Origin: G965279335 sp965279285
Lineage (GTDB): Bacteria; Pseudomonadota; Gammaproteobacteria; DSM-16500
Assembly: GCA_965279285.1 (NCBI GenBank)
Contig: OZ257148.1
Location: 1,054,001-1,118,000, forward strand
Direction: 5' to 3'
Length of the DNA: 64,000 nucleotides
A program made the position numbers and the translations under genes. Numbering within the stretch: position 1 is the first letter of the stretch; each line of letters begins with the position of its first letter. Under the pieces are notes generated by a model. That model saw only the letters and a list, made by a program, of their open reading frames with translations. It was not told where the DNA came from and did no database searches. Positions 8,691-19,017 of this stretch are shown here, piece after piece.

Positions 8691-9284
8691 ATGAAGAAAA
8701 AAATTATGTTATGGTTGCTAATAGTTATAATGATTTTGATCACTGCCGCCATATTATCGGGGCCTATTATGAGTCATGTAGAACAGGCTAAATATACAGT
8801 AGTTGAATCTTTTGGTATTATTGAGATTCGAGATTATCCACCCATGACTGTTGCAGAAGTCGAAGTCCGTGGTGATAGACAGGAAGCAGCAAACAAAGGT
8901 TTTAGATTACTAGCTGATTACATTTTTGGTAATAATGTCATGCAAGATAAAATTGCTATGACCGCACCAGTGACATTGGTAACAAATAAAAATAGGTGGG
9001 AAGTGAGATTTGTGATGCCATCTTCTTACTCAATGGAGACATTGCCAAAACCAAATAACAGCGCAGTGAGATTAATTCCCCAAGAAGCCAAACGCTTTAT
9101 TGCCATACGTTTTTCAGGTTTAACAAATGAAAAAAATCTTAATGAAAATTTACAGATACTTGTTAATTTTATGGCAACAAAAAATATGGAATCAATTTCA
9201 AAACCAATTTATGCTTTCTTCAATCCTCCTTGGACTTTTCCGCTTCTGCGACGCAATGAAATCATGATTGAAATTAAACGTTAA
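8691..9284 (+). CDS. SOUL-family heme-binding protein
   Basis: The 197-aa protein has an N-terminal membrane anchor or signal (residues about 4-24, MLWLLIVIMILITAAILSG) followed by a SOUL domain. The motifs YTVVESFGIIEIRDYPPM, KIAMTAPV and PPWTFPLLRRNEIMIEI are typical of the family. SOUL proteins bind or buffer heme, and the exact role here is unknown. Its start ATG follows AAGG. It precedes a photolyase on the same strand by 131 bases, a pairing I recall from other gammaproteobacteria and which may reflect a shared light or oxidative-stress response. Confidence 0.87.
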   Translation: MKKKIMLWLLIVIMILITAAILSGPIMSHVEQAKYTVVESFGIIEIRDYPPMTVAEVEVRGDRQEAANKGFRLLADYIFGNNVMQDKIAMTAPVTLVTNKNRWEVRFVMPSSYSMETLPKPNNSAVRLIPQEAKRFIAIRFSGLTNEKNLNENLQILVNFMATKNMESISKPIYAFFNPPWTFPLLRRNEIMIEIKR

Positions 9285-9415
9285 TAATTTCCTTAATTGC
9301 ATTATTTTTTCTTCCATGGGAAATTATAATTGATGGCGAACTAAGATTATTGAATAATACATCAGTGTTAAATACCAATACGTCATTATCATTTAAAATA
9401 AGAGACAGCTAGCCA

Positions 9416-10933
9416 ATGAATCCAGCTCAACCAATCAATATCGTGTGGTTCAAACGAGATTTAAGGTGCCAAGATCATGCGCCTCTCGCTGCTGCTTCGC
9501 AAGCAAGCGGTCTAACATTACCATTATATATTTTTGAACCAGAGTATTGGTTGTTGCCTGATACCTCCACACGGCACTGGCATTTTATTTATGATTGTTT
9601 ACTAGATCTTGATCTTTCTTTGCAACATTTAGGTGGTCGATTATTTTTTATGAAAGGTGACATCGTTGAGATGATGGCATCAATTCGAGCGCGTGGTTAC
9701 ACGATTACCATCTGGTCTCATCAAGAGACAGGTAATGCTTGGACTTATGCACGTGATTTAAGACTCAAATCTTGGACATTAAAAAATAATATTACGTGGC
9801 ATCAATTTCCAACGCATGCCATTGTCCGAGGTCTCAAAGTCAGTGATGACTGGCATGTTATTCGCAAAGAACGATTGGCACAGCCTGTGGTAGTAGCACC
9901 TTTTCGTCTATCAGTACCAACAGAGTTAGAAGGTGCAGAATTAATTTCAAAAAATCCGGCTCCTTTTAAAAATCTTATCGTGGGCAAAGTTCAAAAAGGA
10001 GGGCGCTTAGCTGCTAATCGTTTATTAAATGAATTTATTAATACGCGGTGCGAATACTATTTGCAATCCATTTCAAAACCAGAAGCAGCATCATGGCATT
10101 GCTCGCGACTTAGTCCGCACATTACTTATGGAACACTCTCAGTTCGTGAAATTCTACAAGCAATCTTGCAAGTATGTATCAAGTTATCTCAAATACCGAG
10201 TGAAAGGAACAAGCGCAAGTTGTTTAATCTTAATGGTTTTATCACGCGACTGGTTTGGCATTGTCATTTTATTCAAAAACTTGAATCGGAACCCAGTATC
10301 GAACTTTACTCCCCGCATCCAGCATTCGAAAATATGCGTGAACCCTATTTTCGTGAAGATTTTCTTAATGCTTGGTGTCAAGGAAAAACCGGCTACCCAT
10401 TCATCGATGCTTGTATGCGAGCATTGATTAGCACAGGATGGATAAATTTTAGAATGCGTGCAATGTTAGTTTCATTTGCGAGCTATGATCTATGGTTAGA
10501 CTGGAGAAGAACAGCACCTTATCTTGCAACACTATTTACAGATTATGAGCCAGGCATTCACTACCCACAATTTCATATGCAGTCTGGCATCACAGGTATC
10601 AACACAATACGAATTTATAATCCCATCAAACAATCCTATGAACAGGATCCACAAGGAAGTTTTATAAAGAAATACGTGCCAGAATTACGCCATGTGACAG
10701 CAGAGTGGATTCATGAACCTTGGACCATGGCCACACCTCCAAATGATTATCCCGCACCTATTGTTGAACATGAAATTGTTATTCGTTGGGCAAAGCAACA
10801 ATTAGCTGAAAAAAGAAAAGAAGCAGGCTTTAAAGTAGCCGCAAAAAAAAATATTAATAAACTTAGTCAACGTGCCAAAAAGAAGAAAGCTTTGCTACAG
10901 AATAATAGTCGACAAATTGAGCTAGATTTATAA
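9416..10933 (+). CDS. Cryptochrome/DNA photolyase family flavoprotein
   Basis: The 505-aa protein has the N-terminal photolyase alpha/beta domain (INIVWFKRDLRCQDHAPL, residues about 8-25) and the C-terminal FAD-binding helical domain (SRLSPHITYGTLSVRE, GKTGYPFIDACMRAL, STGWINFRMRAMLVSF, DYEPGIHYPQFHMQSG). Photolyases use blue light and FAD to repair UV photoproducts in DNA. The motif FHMQSGITGINTIRIYNP differs from the classical class I CPD enzyme sequence, so the substrate class is left open. The basic C-terminal tail (NINKLSQRAKKKKALLQ) is an addition of about 30 residues. The gene looks intact. Confidence 0.88.
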   Translation: MNPAQPINIVWFKRDLRCQDHAPLAAASQASGLTLPLYIFEPEYWLLPDTSTRHWHFIYDCLLDLDLSLQHLGGRLFFMKGDIVEMMASIRARGYTITIWSHQETGNAWTYARDLRLKSWTLKNNITWHQFPTHAIVRGLKVSDDWHVIRKERLAQPVVVAPFRLSVPTELEGAELISKNPAPFKNLIVGKVQKGGRLAANRLLNEFINTRCEYYLQSISKPEAASWHCSRLSPHITYGTLSVREILQAILQVCIKLSQIPSERNKRKLFNLNGFITRLVWHCHFIQKLESEPSIELYSPHPAFENMREPYFREDFLNAWCQGKTGYPFIDACMRALISTGWINFRMRAMLVSFASYDLWLDWRRTAPYLATLFTDYEPGIHYPQFHMQSGITGINTIRIYNPIKQSYEQDPQGSFIKKYVPELRHVTAEWIHEPWTMATPPNDYPAPIVEHEIVIRWAKQQLAEKRKEAGFKVAAKKNINKLSQRAKKKKALLQNNSRQIELDL

Positions 10934-11019
10934 AGGCATCTTGCTAATTGCTGCTTGCAATGCAATATCGTAATTATACGAGCTTTTGTTTATATAATAA
11001 AATTAAAGAATATAAAATT

Positions 11020-11245
11020 GGGGTTGTTGCATAAATAACTGATAAAAATGAAGGAGATAAGCGGGAACTTATTGTAGGATTGGTTTTGCGAACACAATCT
11101 AAACAAGGAAGCTCCGCTTATGGACAAGAAGATAGCTTATCGCGTACAAAATTGGAAGGATTACAATCGTAGCCTGATAAATAGGGGTAATTTAACCATT
11201 TGGTTTTCAGATGATGTGATAAAAAGCTGGTATGAAAAGCCTTAA
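11020..11245 (+). mobile_element. IS5-family left-end remnant
   Basis: A GGGGTTGTTGCATAAATA end typical of IS5-group terminal repeats is followed by 41 codons of transposase N-terminus starting at 11120 (MDKKIAYRVQNWKDYNRSL, then RGNLTIWFSDD). The frame then stops and nothing of the DDE domain follows. Only the left 0.2 kb of the element remains. Confidence 0.75.
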
Positions 11246-11456
11246 AATTCTGAAGTTACTGCAACAACAGCCAGCAAACTTTGCAACAATTTTATCTAAT
11301 CTTGGTTACAGCTGCAGAACAAGAAATGTTAGGGGTGCTTTAAACCATTTACTTAAATTAAGTTTAATCACCTATACTATTTTTGATAAACCAAGGAGCA
11401 AAAAACAGCAATATAAAATTACAGAAGCAGGAAAAGCGTTTTTGAAATTGCAGTAA
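11232..11456 (+). pseudogene. Winged-helix C-terminal fragment
   Basis: The 74-residue frame resembles the C-terminal winged helix of RecG-like or Fic-type regulators: ILKLLQQQPANFATILSNLG, then ALNHLLKLSLITYTIFDKP and KKQQYKITEAGKAFL. It abuts the IS5 remnant and has no ribosome binding site, so it is probably the surviving 3' end of a larger gene. Bases 11457-11580 hold no further coding signal. Confidence 0.45.
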
Positions 11457-11581
11457 ACACGACGCAGTCTATTGTCGGAAAAAGAGCATGACGGGCAGGT
11501 TTCAAACACCAAACGCTTTACTGTACTGCATATTGAATTACAATGCTAACCACTTAGCCACTTATACAAGGAGTTACCCGC

Positions 11582-14500
11582 ATGCTCGCCACCGCCTCAT
11601 CTAAAATTGACACCAAGTCTGACAGCAAACCCACACCAGCCATACTGCCCACCATAGTAAAACTTCCTAAACGCGATCTGTATATCAAGGTTTTCGCCCA
11701 GGAATTTGTGCGCGAATTAGAATATTTATGGGATGTCGCCAATAAACGCGCGGTGGCGCGGGATAAATTTACCACGCAGTTAGCTGCGTTATTAACGGCG
11801 GCAGCACCTTATGTTCCGGCGGGTAGTGCAGCTGCAGTATTTGCAACCGCAGTGGAATTTGCCGCCAATCAGGTTCGCGATAAAGAAACTTTATCTGTTG
11901 CTAATTTACGCGATCAATTGGATTTACCACGGTTAAATTTGATTGCTGATGTGGTCGCACGAGAAGCGTATCGACGTTATGAATTTTTTATCATTAATCG
12001 TTTAAGCGATCAAGCAGAAGACGGTGTGATTCCGTTTGCCAAAGTGGGTGTGGCGCGTGTGCTGGAACATTTGGCGCGTAAACGCGGTGGCGCAGCTTTA
12101 TCTAAGTTGTTACGAGAAAAGCTAACACCGGTGTTAGGTGATGCTAAGCGCGATCCGAAAAACGATATTTTAGTCGAACTTAGCGAATCATTTTTATTGG
12201 CTGGTTTAGTGGAAGGACGTTCTGGATCATTTGTGCAGGGTTTTAGTAATAACGAAATTAAATTAAATAGAACGGAAAAAAATATTGTTGGTGCAGTTAA
12301 AACCGCGACGGTGGATGCCGAAGATGTTTATGCGCGTTCTGGATTAATGCACTTTGAAATTAAGCAAGGCAATTTAACACCTAATATTTATCGACGCAGT
12401 ACGGGTCGTCATCAAGAAGGTTCAGCCGGCGAACAATTAAAACGATTATTCAAAGGTGAAACGGAATCGCTGTATGGTTTTGGGTATGCAAAATATTCCA
12501 CGGAAAAAGGCCGTGAATGGGATCCTGTTTGTGGTTATGCCATCATGCCGTTAAGTGTGATTGAGCAACGCTATGATTTTAAACCGCATGGTCAAACTCA
12601 TAAAGTGAGTCACGAACTGGAATCAGAATTACAGCGACAAAGTTTAAGTGTGGTGCCAATCGATAAAGAGACTTTCAAGCAATACATTGCTTGGTGCCGT
12701 AAAGATATTAAAAATAGTAAACACACAGTTGCCGATTATTTACGTATGCAAAAAATATGGCTGGGTGCACAATGGGTGGTGTGTCAGGAAGATTTAAGTG
12801 AATTAAATTTACAAGGTCTTAATTTAAGTCGCATGGATTTAAGCAGTTCAACCTTAAGCGGTGATTTAACTGGGACCCAATTTGTTGAGAGTTATTTAAT
12901 CAGCACAAGATTTGTCAAAGTCACTTCTGCCAAGCAAACCAATTTTCGTCAAGCACATTGCGCTTATTTAAAAGCCGATGGTGTCGATTTTACCGATAGT
13001 GATTTTACTCAAGCGGATTGTTCCTTTGCTAAATTGCGCAAAGCCAAATTAGTGCGTTGCAAAGCGTTAGGAACGACTTGGTATGAAACCGATTTGCGAG
13101 AAATTGAAAGTGATGTCGATCTTTTGAAAGAGCAAGAAAAACAATTAAAGCAATTGGCTGAAGACACCAAGCAACAACGTGCAGAATTACACGCCGTTAA
13201 AGATGCCGCGGCACAACAACAAACTAAATTGCAAGAGCTAACACAACAAGTCGTCACATTAATTCAAGCCAAAAACCAAGCGACTGGTGATGATAAAACA
13301 ATCCAACATGCCATCCAGAAAAATCAAGCACAACTAACCGCCTTACAAGAAACTGTTGCCGAAATAATACAGCAACAAGAAAATCAGCAAATCTTTATAG
13401 AATATTGCCGCCATACCGTAAGAAAATTACAGTACGCCATTCAAACAACCGCCAGTCAAGAAGACGTGAGTCTACTGCAAGAACAGTTGCAAACAACGCA
13501 TCTGCAGATGACATCGCTACAGCAAAAAAATACCGCTGTCATCCAACACGTGCAACTAACGTTTACCCAGCAAATAAACCAACTAGGAAATCAATACGCC
13601 GATATAAAACAAAAACTTGCTGAGATCCCTGAGCAGTTCACGCAAGTGTTGGCCGTCATAGAGCAGCAACAAACCCAACGCTGCAAAGCAATTACTAAAC
13701 ATATCCAACAAGTTGAAGAAAAGCTGCAGCAAAAAATCATCCAACTCGGTATGCGCGTTGATACGTTAGAATGGCAGTTCAATCAACTGCAACAGGAATT
13801 AGCAGGACCGGCTGATGCTTTACGTCATGTAATGACGATCCTTAAACAACATTATATTCGTTTTAATTCTGTTGAACGGCTAGCAGACCAAAAGCGTTTA
13901 CCGATCGAGCAGAGTTATATCAATCTTGCCATCACGGAGGAGTACAGTCAGCAATCCAAAGAAAGGAAACTTGAGCAGCGAGATGAAAAAAATAGCGATG
14001 CAAAAAATACCGTGAAGGATCTACAAGAAGCGCGTTCTGTGATGCTGGGTTCATATGAAGATTTATATGGCACTAAAAAAGCAATTACAGTAGCGGATAT
14101 ATTTAAATCGTGTGACAAAAAATCAATACAACGATTATTAGTATTAGGACGTGCTGGTATTGGCAAGAGTACGTTTTGCCAATACGTCACGCAGCAATGG
14201 GCGACAGGATGGCTATGGCAAGCCATGTTTGATGGTCTGGTATGGATACCACTGCGACGCTTAAATGGAAGTCGATATCCGGTGTTACCAGCTGGACAAG
14301 TTTATCATTTGGTGGATGTGATTGAAAAAGAATATGGTGTTATTTTGCCGACATTAGCAAAAAATCGTTTACAAGAACAACTTGATAAAAATAATCTTCT
14401 TTGGCTTTTGGATGGCTATGATGAGCTTGCTTCTCCAATTCCTGCACAGTTACAATACGTTGTTAAACAGCTACTGAATATGCCGCGTCAAATCCTTACC

Positions 14501-17500
14501 TCTAGACCTTATTACACACAGTCGTTGCAATATGATGTTCAATTAGAAATCACAGGATTTACCGATGAAAATATTGAGGCTTATATTAAAAGATTCTTTG
14601 AACCAGTAAAAGAGTTGCCCAAGGATCATAAAACGGAAAGTAAAAATACGGTTTCTTCAGCTATTACATCACAGTATCAAGCTTTAATCAATTTCTTAAA
14701 AGCTGACGCTAATCTTTGGGGAATTGCACACATTCCTATTAATCTCGAATTAATTTGCAGTGTTTGGTCTGCGCAACCTATTAAAGCAACAACCATAACC
14801 ATCACAATCCTTTATCAAATTATTGTTACATGGTTACTAAAACGGCATTGCCAAAAGCAAGAGTATAATATGCGCTTATGGGATGAGGAAGCATTATATG
14901 AGACATGCCAAGCAGAGCTTGCAGTATTAGAACATTTAGCTTTTCACGCGATGCAAAATAATACGTTGATTTTAGATAAAACAATATTGCCTACAGTATT
15001 AAAACAAATTGAGCCGTCTAGCAAACTGCGTAGCGTATTGGCGAGCAAAGTGCTTAATGTAGGTATTTTAAAAGCATTTACTGACGCGAATGATCAACTA
15101 ACAGAATTAGAGAAAGAATATTATTTTATTCATTTAACTTTCCAAGAATTTCTTGCGGCGCGTTATGTGGTCAACAGTTTACGGCTAGGCAAAGGCGAGC
15201 GTTTTAATGCTGCCACCGATTTTATTCGTGATCATAAATACGATAGGCGTCAAGCATTGGTATTTTGGTTTGCTTCAGGGCTATTAATTACAGATAAATC
15301 TGCTCAAGGTTTAAAACCGTTACAATATTTTTGGCAAACTTTACAAAGCGCGCCGCGTGATTGGGTGGGTGTTTATCATCAACAATTAGTGATTGCTTGT
15401 TTAAACGAAGCGCAAGGAGATAATCGCTTGCCAGAACAAAAGCAGGGATTACAAGAAATAAAAATGTGGCTTGGAGAAGATACAGAGTCAACATATCTAT
15501 CACGTGCTCCATATGTTGCTCGCATGTGCCAAACGAAAGCTGAAAGGGCAGCTACTGCTTTAATAGAAAGTAAAACAATGTCAGCTGTTTTGGAAACAAA
15601 GAATATTTTATTTAAGGCATATAATGACGAAGCCTCTTATAAATATATTGATCTTATTAAAAAATCTGTTAAGGATTTAGGCTACTTAGGTGCAGTGGCT
15701 GCTACCCCAGACATACTGCAAACTTTGCTTGAAATCGCATTGAATAACTTAGAAAGAGAATATACAGGCAGTCGGTGGAATAGTTCTCTTAATAACGTTG
15801 CACTGCAATCTCTAAGCAAAATGGGTCCGTCGGCTGTGCAAATCTTATGTGATCAAGTAATTAATCCTGAGAACGGAGAAATGGTTAGAGAAGAATTAAT
15901 TAAAACTTTATGCACAATGGAGGTGGCAAGAATTTCAGGTGAAGTGTTGAAAATGTTGTGCACACTGGCTGTTAACGATAATTCTATGGAAATAAGACAA
16001 AGCGCTATTAATGCATTAGATGAACTTTATACAGCGGTAGCGATCCCCTATATGGAGCCGCTACAATTGTTATGCACGCTAGCAGTTAATGATGATTCTG
16101 TAGAAAAGCGACGGCGTGCTATTTATGCCTTAAAAAAAATTAATATTGCTGCAAGCGTTCCATTAACGCAGCAAAGTTTGCTTAAAGTTATTTCTACAGA
16201 CAAAGATGAGCGCTGTAGAATAATTGCTGTTGACGCTTTGGGTAATACAGAAGAAAAGGCGAGCCATGAAATCATTTTGGCATTAAGTGACATTATTATT
16301 AGCGAACAAAAAAAGCAGAGAAGATTAGAAAAAACAGATAGCAAGTTGGCAATAATTCAGCCGAAAGAAGATGATGAAAATAATATTAATCGTTACGAAT
16401 TAATACAAACTACAATAGAAGTTATAGGTCGAATAGGTGCTCCTTCTGCTATAAGTAAAATCCTTGCTGCCTTCAATGACATTGTATTGCATCATCCATC
16501 AAGTGAGATCAAAAAAGCTGCTATCGAAGCTCTGGGTAATATGAGTTCAGCCTCTGCTGATCGCCAAGTTTTGAACGCGCTATGTCTAATATTTCTTAAA
16601 ATTGATAGTCAAGAAAGGTATGACGCAATAACGCATAAAGTTTTAAAAGCTTTCCAGCAAATGGGTGCTGCTGTAGCTACAACAGAAGTGTTTCATGTTT
16701 TGTGTAAATATCTTATTGAATATGATGATCATGAAACGTCATATGAAATCTTAAAAACTTTTGAAGTAATGGGTCACGCAGCCGCCAGATCAACAGAAGT
16801 TACGACAACTTTGCGGAAACTTGCATTGGATAAGTTTGATAGTAGTGCTGCTAAAACTTTGGGTATAATTGGTGCCAGCGATATTTTGAAGCAGGTTACT
16901 CAAGCTTGGTTGTTATTACTGCAATCCAATCAAAAAAATGACATTAGAATAAAAGCAATACAAACATTCGGCTATTTTTTTTCTTATAATACTTGTAGTG
17001 TACTAGATCTTATACCTGAAGTTTTTGATGCTTTATTTAACATAATAATTAATGAAAAAAATGCTTTTAAAAATCGTCTTAAAAATCCGGATGCTTATAG
17101 GGTATATTGTGCGGTTATTGAAGTTCTAGGCAAGGTAAATAATCCAGTAAAGAAGACATCCCAAAATACATTTATTTTAAATCCAAAAAAAGAAGTGGTG
17201 CAGGTTTTGCTTACTCTTTTACAAGATTGGCAAAGCGATTGGGATAAATTGATTCAAAAGCGAGAAGAGATAAGCGCCGCATTAAATACTAGTGATGAAC
17301 AAAAAGCTACTGCAGATTTAAACAACACTAAAAAAGCCCTTAAAGCAGCCGAAGAAAAAGTTAACGAAGAGCTAGACGCAATTATTAGAAATTTTAGCAC
17401 TCATATATGTGTGGTATTAGCTAATACAGATATACTGGTAGCACCTACCCCATCCATATTAAAAGCCATTTCTTTAGACTTTGCGTCTTTGTACCGCAAT

Positions 17501-19000
17501 TCAGAAAATTTATTACTTCCGCATGCCACCCCAGAGTTATTCTTAACGTTATTAAAGTATCGTCCAAAAAATGATGAAGATGATTTAAGCGCATATCAAG
17601 CTTTATTACTAACAATATTGTATAAAATAGAAGCTGGAATCACGCCTGAAATTATTAATTGGCTTTATAAACCTTATAGTGATCATGCAGATCGCTTTTC
17701 TGATACCGGATGCGATGAATTCTTTGAAAAGTTACCAATACGCTCTGTTTTATCCAGATGTTTATCTTCTCCAAAAACGGACTGTTCTGAGGCATTGGCT
17801 TTTTTAACTTGCCAGCAAACAGTTGCTATTACTGTCCACCAACAACAACTTATCTTGCACGATGCGCAAGGCAAATTAGTTTTACCTATTACCATAACGA
17901 ATAAAGAACGAACGCAGTGTTATTTAGACGCATTAACCGATAGGGTGGCTTATAGAAGATTGCCTGCAATAGCAGAAATTACAACGCATTTACCATTTTA
18001 CATATCAATAAAACAATGGCAGGATTACCAAGAGCAATTACAAATACTATTGTTGATCAACTTATTTGGGGTAGAAAACCAATTGAATAAAAATAAAATA
18101 AGTTATACTGGTAAAGCAGAAGAAATATCAACTTTAATATGTTGTTTTTTAACAAAAAATGATCTTGTGGTTAAGTCTAGTCTTTCTGTTCCCATCGCAA
18201 GTGATGCTAAATCTGGAGTAAAAATATTCGCGAGCAATACGGTAACAATAAATGCAATTAAACGCAGTTCATCCATTTTTTCTATGTCAGCACAATCCTC
18301 TAAAGCCGCAGTTGTTTTTCAAGCTATATTAGATGACAAAACTATGAGTTTCACAGAACAAGATGCAAAAGCAGCAGATGCTCTTACGCTTTTAAATACC
18401 ACACACAAACAAGTAGCCAGCAGTTTAGCGCTTTTGTTAATACAACATACGGATGAAGAAAATGAAAGTGAGGTTCACAAAAAATTGGGTCAAGACATTC
18501 GTGGTTTTGCTTTGCGAAATCAACTCACAACGGTTTTAAGTGAGCCTCAAGTTAAAAAAATGGCGGCGTTACGCGATGCGTATCAACAAGCGCAACAAGA
18601 GGGAATAGTATTAATGGAAAGTGAAGGTTCTGGTGAAGAGTTATTAGCAGCACGCAGTAAAATGCAAGCAGCTGACAAAGCACTTATCCAATATTGCCAA
18701 TCCAATGCCATCATCGGGCGTTATCTCAACCAAGGGATAGAACAAGAAAAACTACCGTTAGGTTTGCAAGCGGCTTTGCTTTATGCCAAACAGCAGAATG
18801 TGAATTTTTATGTGTGGCGTAAAAAATCAAAAACTCCAAACGAACTGGAGTGTGTGAGTCGTCATCAAGAAAACAATACTGCAGCAGCTACAACGTTACA
18901 TTTTTTGGATAAAGGAAATGGAAATTATGGTTGCTTGATTGTTGCTGCCAATAATCCTGCTTTGACGACAGCAGCTACTGCGCCAAAATTTAATTACTAG
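11582..19000 (+). CDS. NLR-like protein: shared N-module, pentapeptides, coiled coil, NACHT, HEAT repeats
   Basis: The 2472-aa STAND-type protein has the following order. Residues 1-400 are an uncharacterised module shared with the next gene. Residues 403-505 are pentapeptide repeats (LQGLNLSRMDLSSS). Residues 515-790 are a Gln-rich coiled coil. The NACHT ATPase has Walker A GRAGIGKST at 856-864 and Walker B LLWLLDGYDE at 939-948, followed by ILTSRPYY. Residues about 1340-1900 are HEAT/armadillo-like helical repeats (ALDELYTAV, AIYALKKI, ALGNMSSA). A C-terminal region of about 570 residues follows. NACHT proteins are switch ATPases that oligomerise on sensing a ligand. AAGGAG precedes the ATG and the next paralogue starts 17 bases downstream. 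It may be an internal immune sensor or a host-directed effector. Confidence 0.85.
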   Translation: MLATASSKIDTKSDSKPTPAILPTIVKLPKRDLYIKVFAQEFVRELEYLWDVANKRAVARDKFTTQLAALLTAAAPYVPAGSAAAVFATAVEFAANQVRDKETLSVANLRDQLDLPRLNLIADVVAREAYRRYEFFIINRLSDQAEDGVIPFAKVGVARVLEHLARKRGGAALSKLLREKLTPVLGDAKRDPKNDILVELSESFLLAGLVEGRSGSFVQGFSNNEIKLNRTEKNIVGAVKTATVDAEDVYARSGLMHFEIKQGNLTPNIYRRSTGRHQEGSAGEQLKRLFKGETESLYGFGYAKYSTEKGREWDPVCGYAIMPLSVIEQRYDFKPHGQTHKVSHELESELQRQSLSVVPIDKETFKQYIAWCRKDIKNSKHTVADYLRMQKIWLGAQWVVCQEDLSELNLQGLNLSRMDLSSSTLSGDLTGTQFVESYLISTRFVKVTSAKQTNFRQAHCAYLKADGVDFTDSDFTQADCSFAKLRKAKLVRCKALGTTWYETDLREIESDVDLLKEQEKQLKQLAEDTKQQRAELHAVKDAAAQQQTKLQELTQQVVTLIQAKNQATGDDKTIQHAIQKNQAQLTALQETVAEIIQQQENQQIFIEYCRHTVRKLQYAIQTTASQEDVSLLQEQLQTTHLQMTSLQQKNTAVIQHVQLTFTQQINQLGNQYADIKQKLAEIPEQFTQVLAVIEQQQTQRCKAITKHIQQVEEKLQQKIIQLGMRVDTLEWQFNQLQQELAGPADALRHVMTILKQHYIRFNSVERLADQKRLPIEQSYINLAITEEYSQQSKERKLEQRDEKNSDAKNTVKDLQEARSVMLGSYEDLYGTKKAITVADIFKSCDKKSIQRLLVLGRAGIGKSTFCQYVTQQWATGWLWQAMFDGLVWIPLRRLNGSRYPVLPAGQVYHLVDVIEKEYGVILPTLAKNRLQEQLDKNNLLWLLDGYDELASPIPAQLQYVVKQLLNMPRQILTSRPYYTQSLQYDVQLEITGFTDENIEAYIKRFFEPVKELPKDHKTESKNTVSSAITSQYQALINFLKADANLWGIAHIPINLELICSVWSAQPIKATTITITILYQIIVTWLLKRHCQKQEYNMRLWDEEALYETCQAELAVLEHLAFHAMQNNTLILDKTILPTVLKQIEPSSKLRSVLASKVLNVGILKAFTDANDQLTELEKEYYFIHLTFQEFLAARYVVNSLRLGKGERFNAATDFIRDHKYDRRQALVFWFASGLLITDKSAQGLKPLQYFWQTLQSAPRDWVGVYHQQLVIACLNEAQGDNRLPEQKQGLQEIKMWLGEDTESTYLSRAPYVARMCQTKAERAATALIESKTMSAVLETKNILFKAYNDEASYKYIDLIKKSVKDLGYLGAVAATPDILQTLLEIALNNLEREYTGSRWNSSLNNVALQSLSKMGPSAVQILCDQVINPENGEMVREELIKTLCTMEVARISGEVLKMLCTLAVNDNSMEIRQSAINALDELYTAVAIPYMEPLQLLCTLAVNDDSVEKRRRAIYALKKINIAASVPLTQQSLLKVISTDKDERCRIIAVDALGNTEEKASHEIILALSDIIISEQKKQRRLEKTDSKLAIIQPKEDDENNINRYELIQTTIEVIGRIGAPSAISKILAAFNDIVLHHPSSEIKKAAIEALGNMSSASADRQVLNALCLIFLKIDSQERYDAITHKVLKAFQQMGAAVATTEVFHVLCKYLIEYDDHETSYEILKTFEVMGHAAARSTEVTTTLRKLALDKFDSSAAKTLGIIGASDILKQVTQAWLLLLQSNQKNDIRIKAIQTFGYFFSYNTCSVLDLIPEVFDALFNIIINEKNAFKNRLKNPDAYRVYCAVIEVLGKVNNPVKKTSQNTFILNPKKEVVQVLLTLLQDWQSDWDKLIQKREEISAALNTSDEQKATADLNNTKKALKAAEEKVNEELDAIIRNFSTHICVVLANTDILVAPTPSILKAISLDFASLYRNSENLLLPHATPELFLTLLKYRPKNDEDDLSAYQALLLTILYKIEAGITPEIINWLYKPYSDHADRFSDTGCDEFFEKLPIRSVLSRCLSSPKTDCSEALAFLTCQQTVAITVHQQQLILHDAQGKLVLPITITNKERTQCYLDALTDRVAYRRLPAIAEITTHLPFYISIKQWQDYQEQLQILLLINLFGVENQLNKNKISYTGKAEEISTLICCFLTKNDLVVKSSLSVPIASDAKSGVKIFASNTVTINAIKRSSSIFSMSAQSSKAAVVFQAILDDKTMSFTEQDAKAADALTLLNTTHKQVASSLALLLIQHTDEENESEVHKKLGQDIRGFALRNQLTTVLSEPQVKKMAALRDAYQQAQQEGIVLMESEGSGEELLAARSKMQAADKALIQYCQSNAIIGRYLNQGIEQEKLPLGLQAALLYAKQQNVNFYVWRKKSKTPNELECVSRHQENNTAAATTLHFLDKGNGNYGCLIVAANNPALTTAATAPKFNY

Positions 19001-19017
19001 TATAAGGAATCACTATA

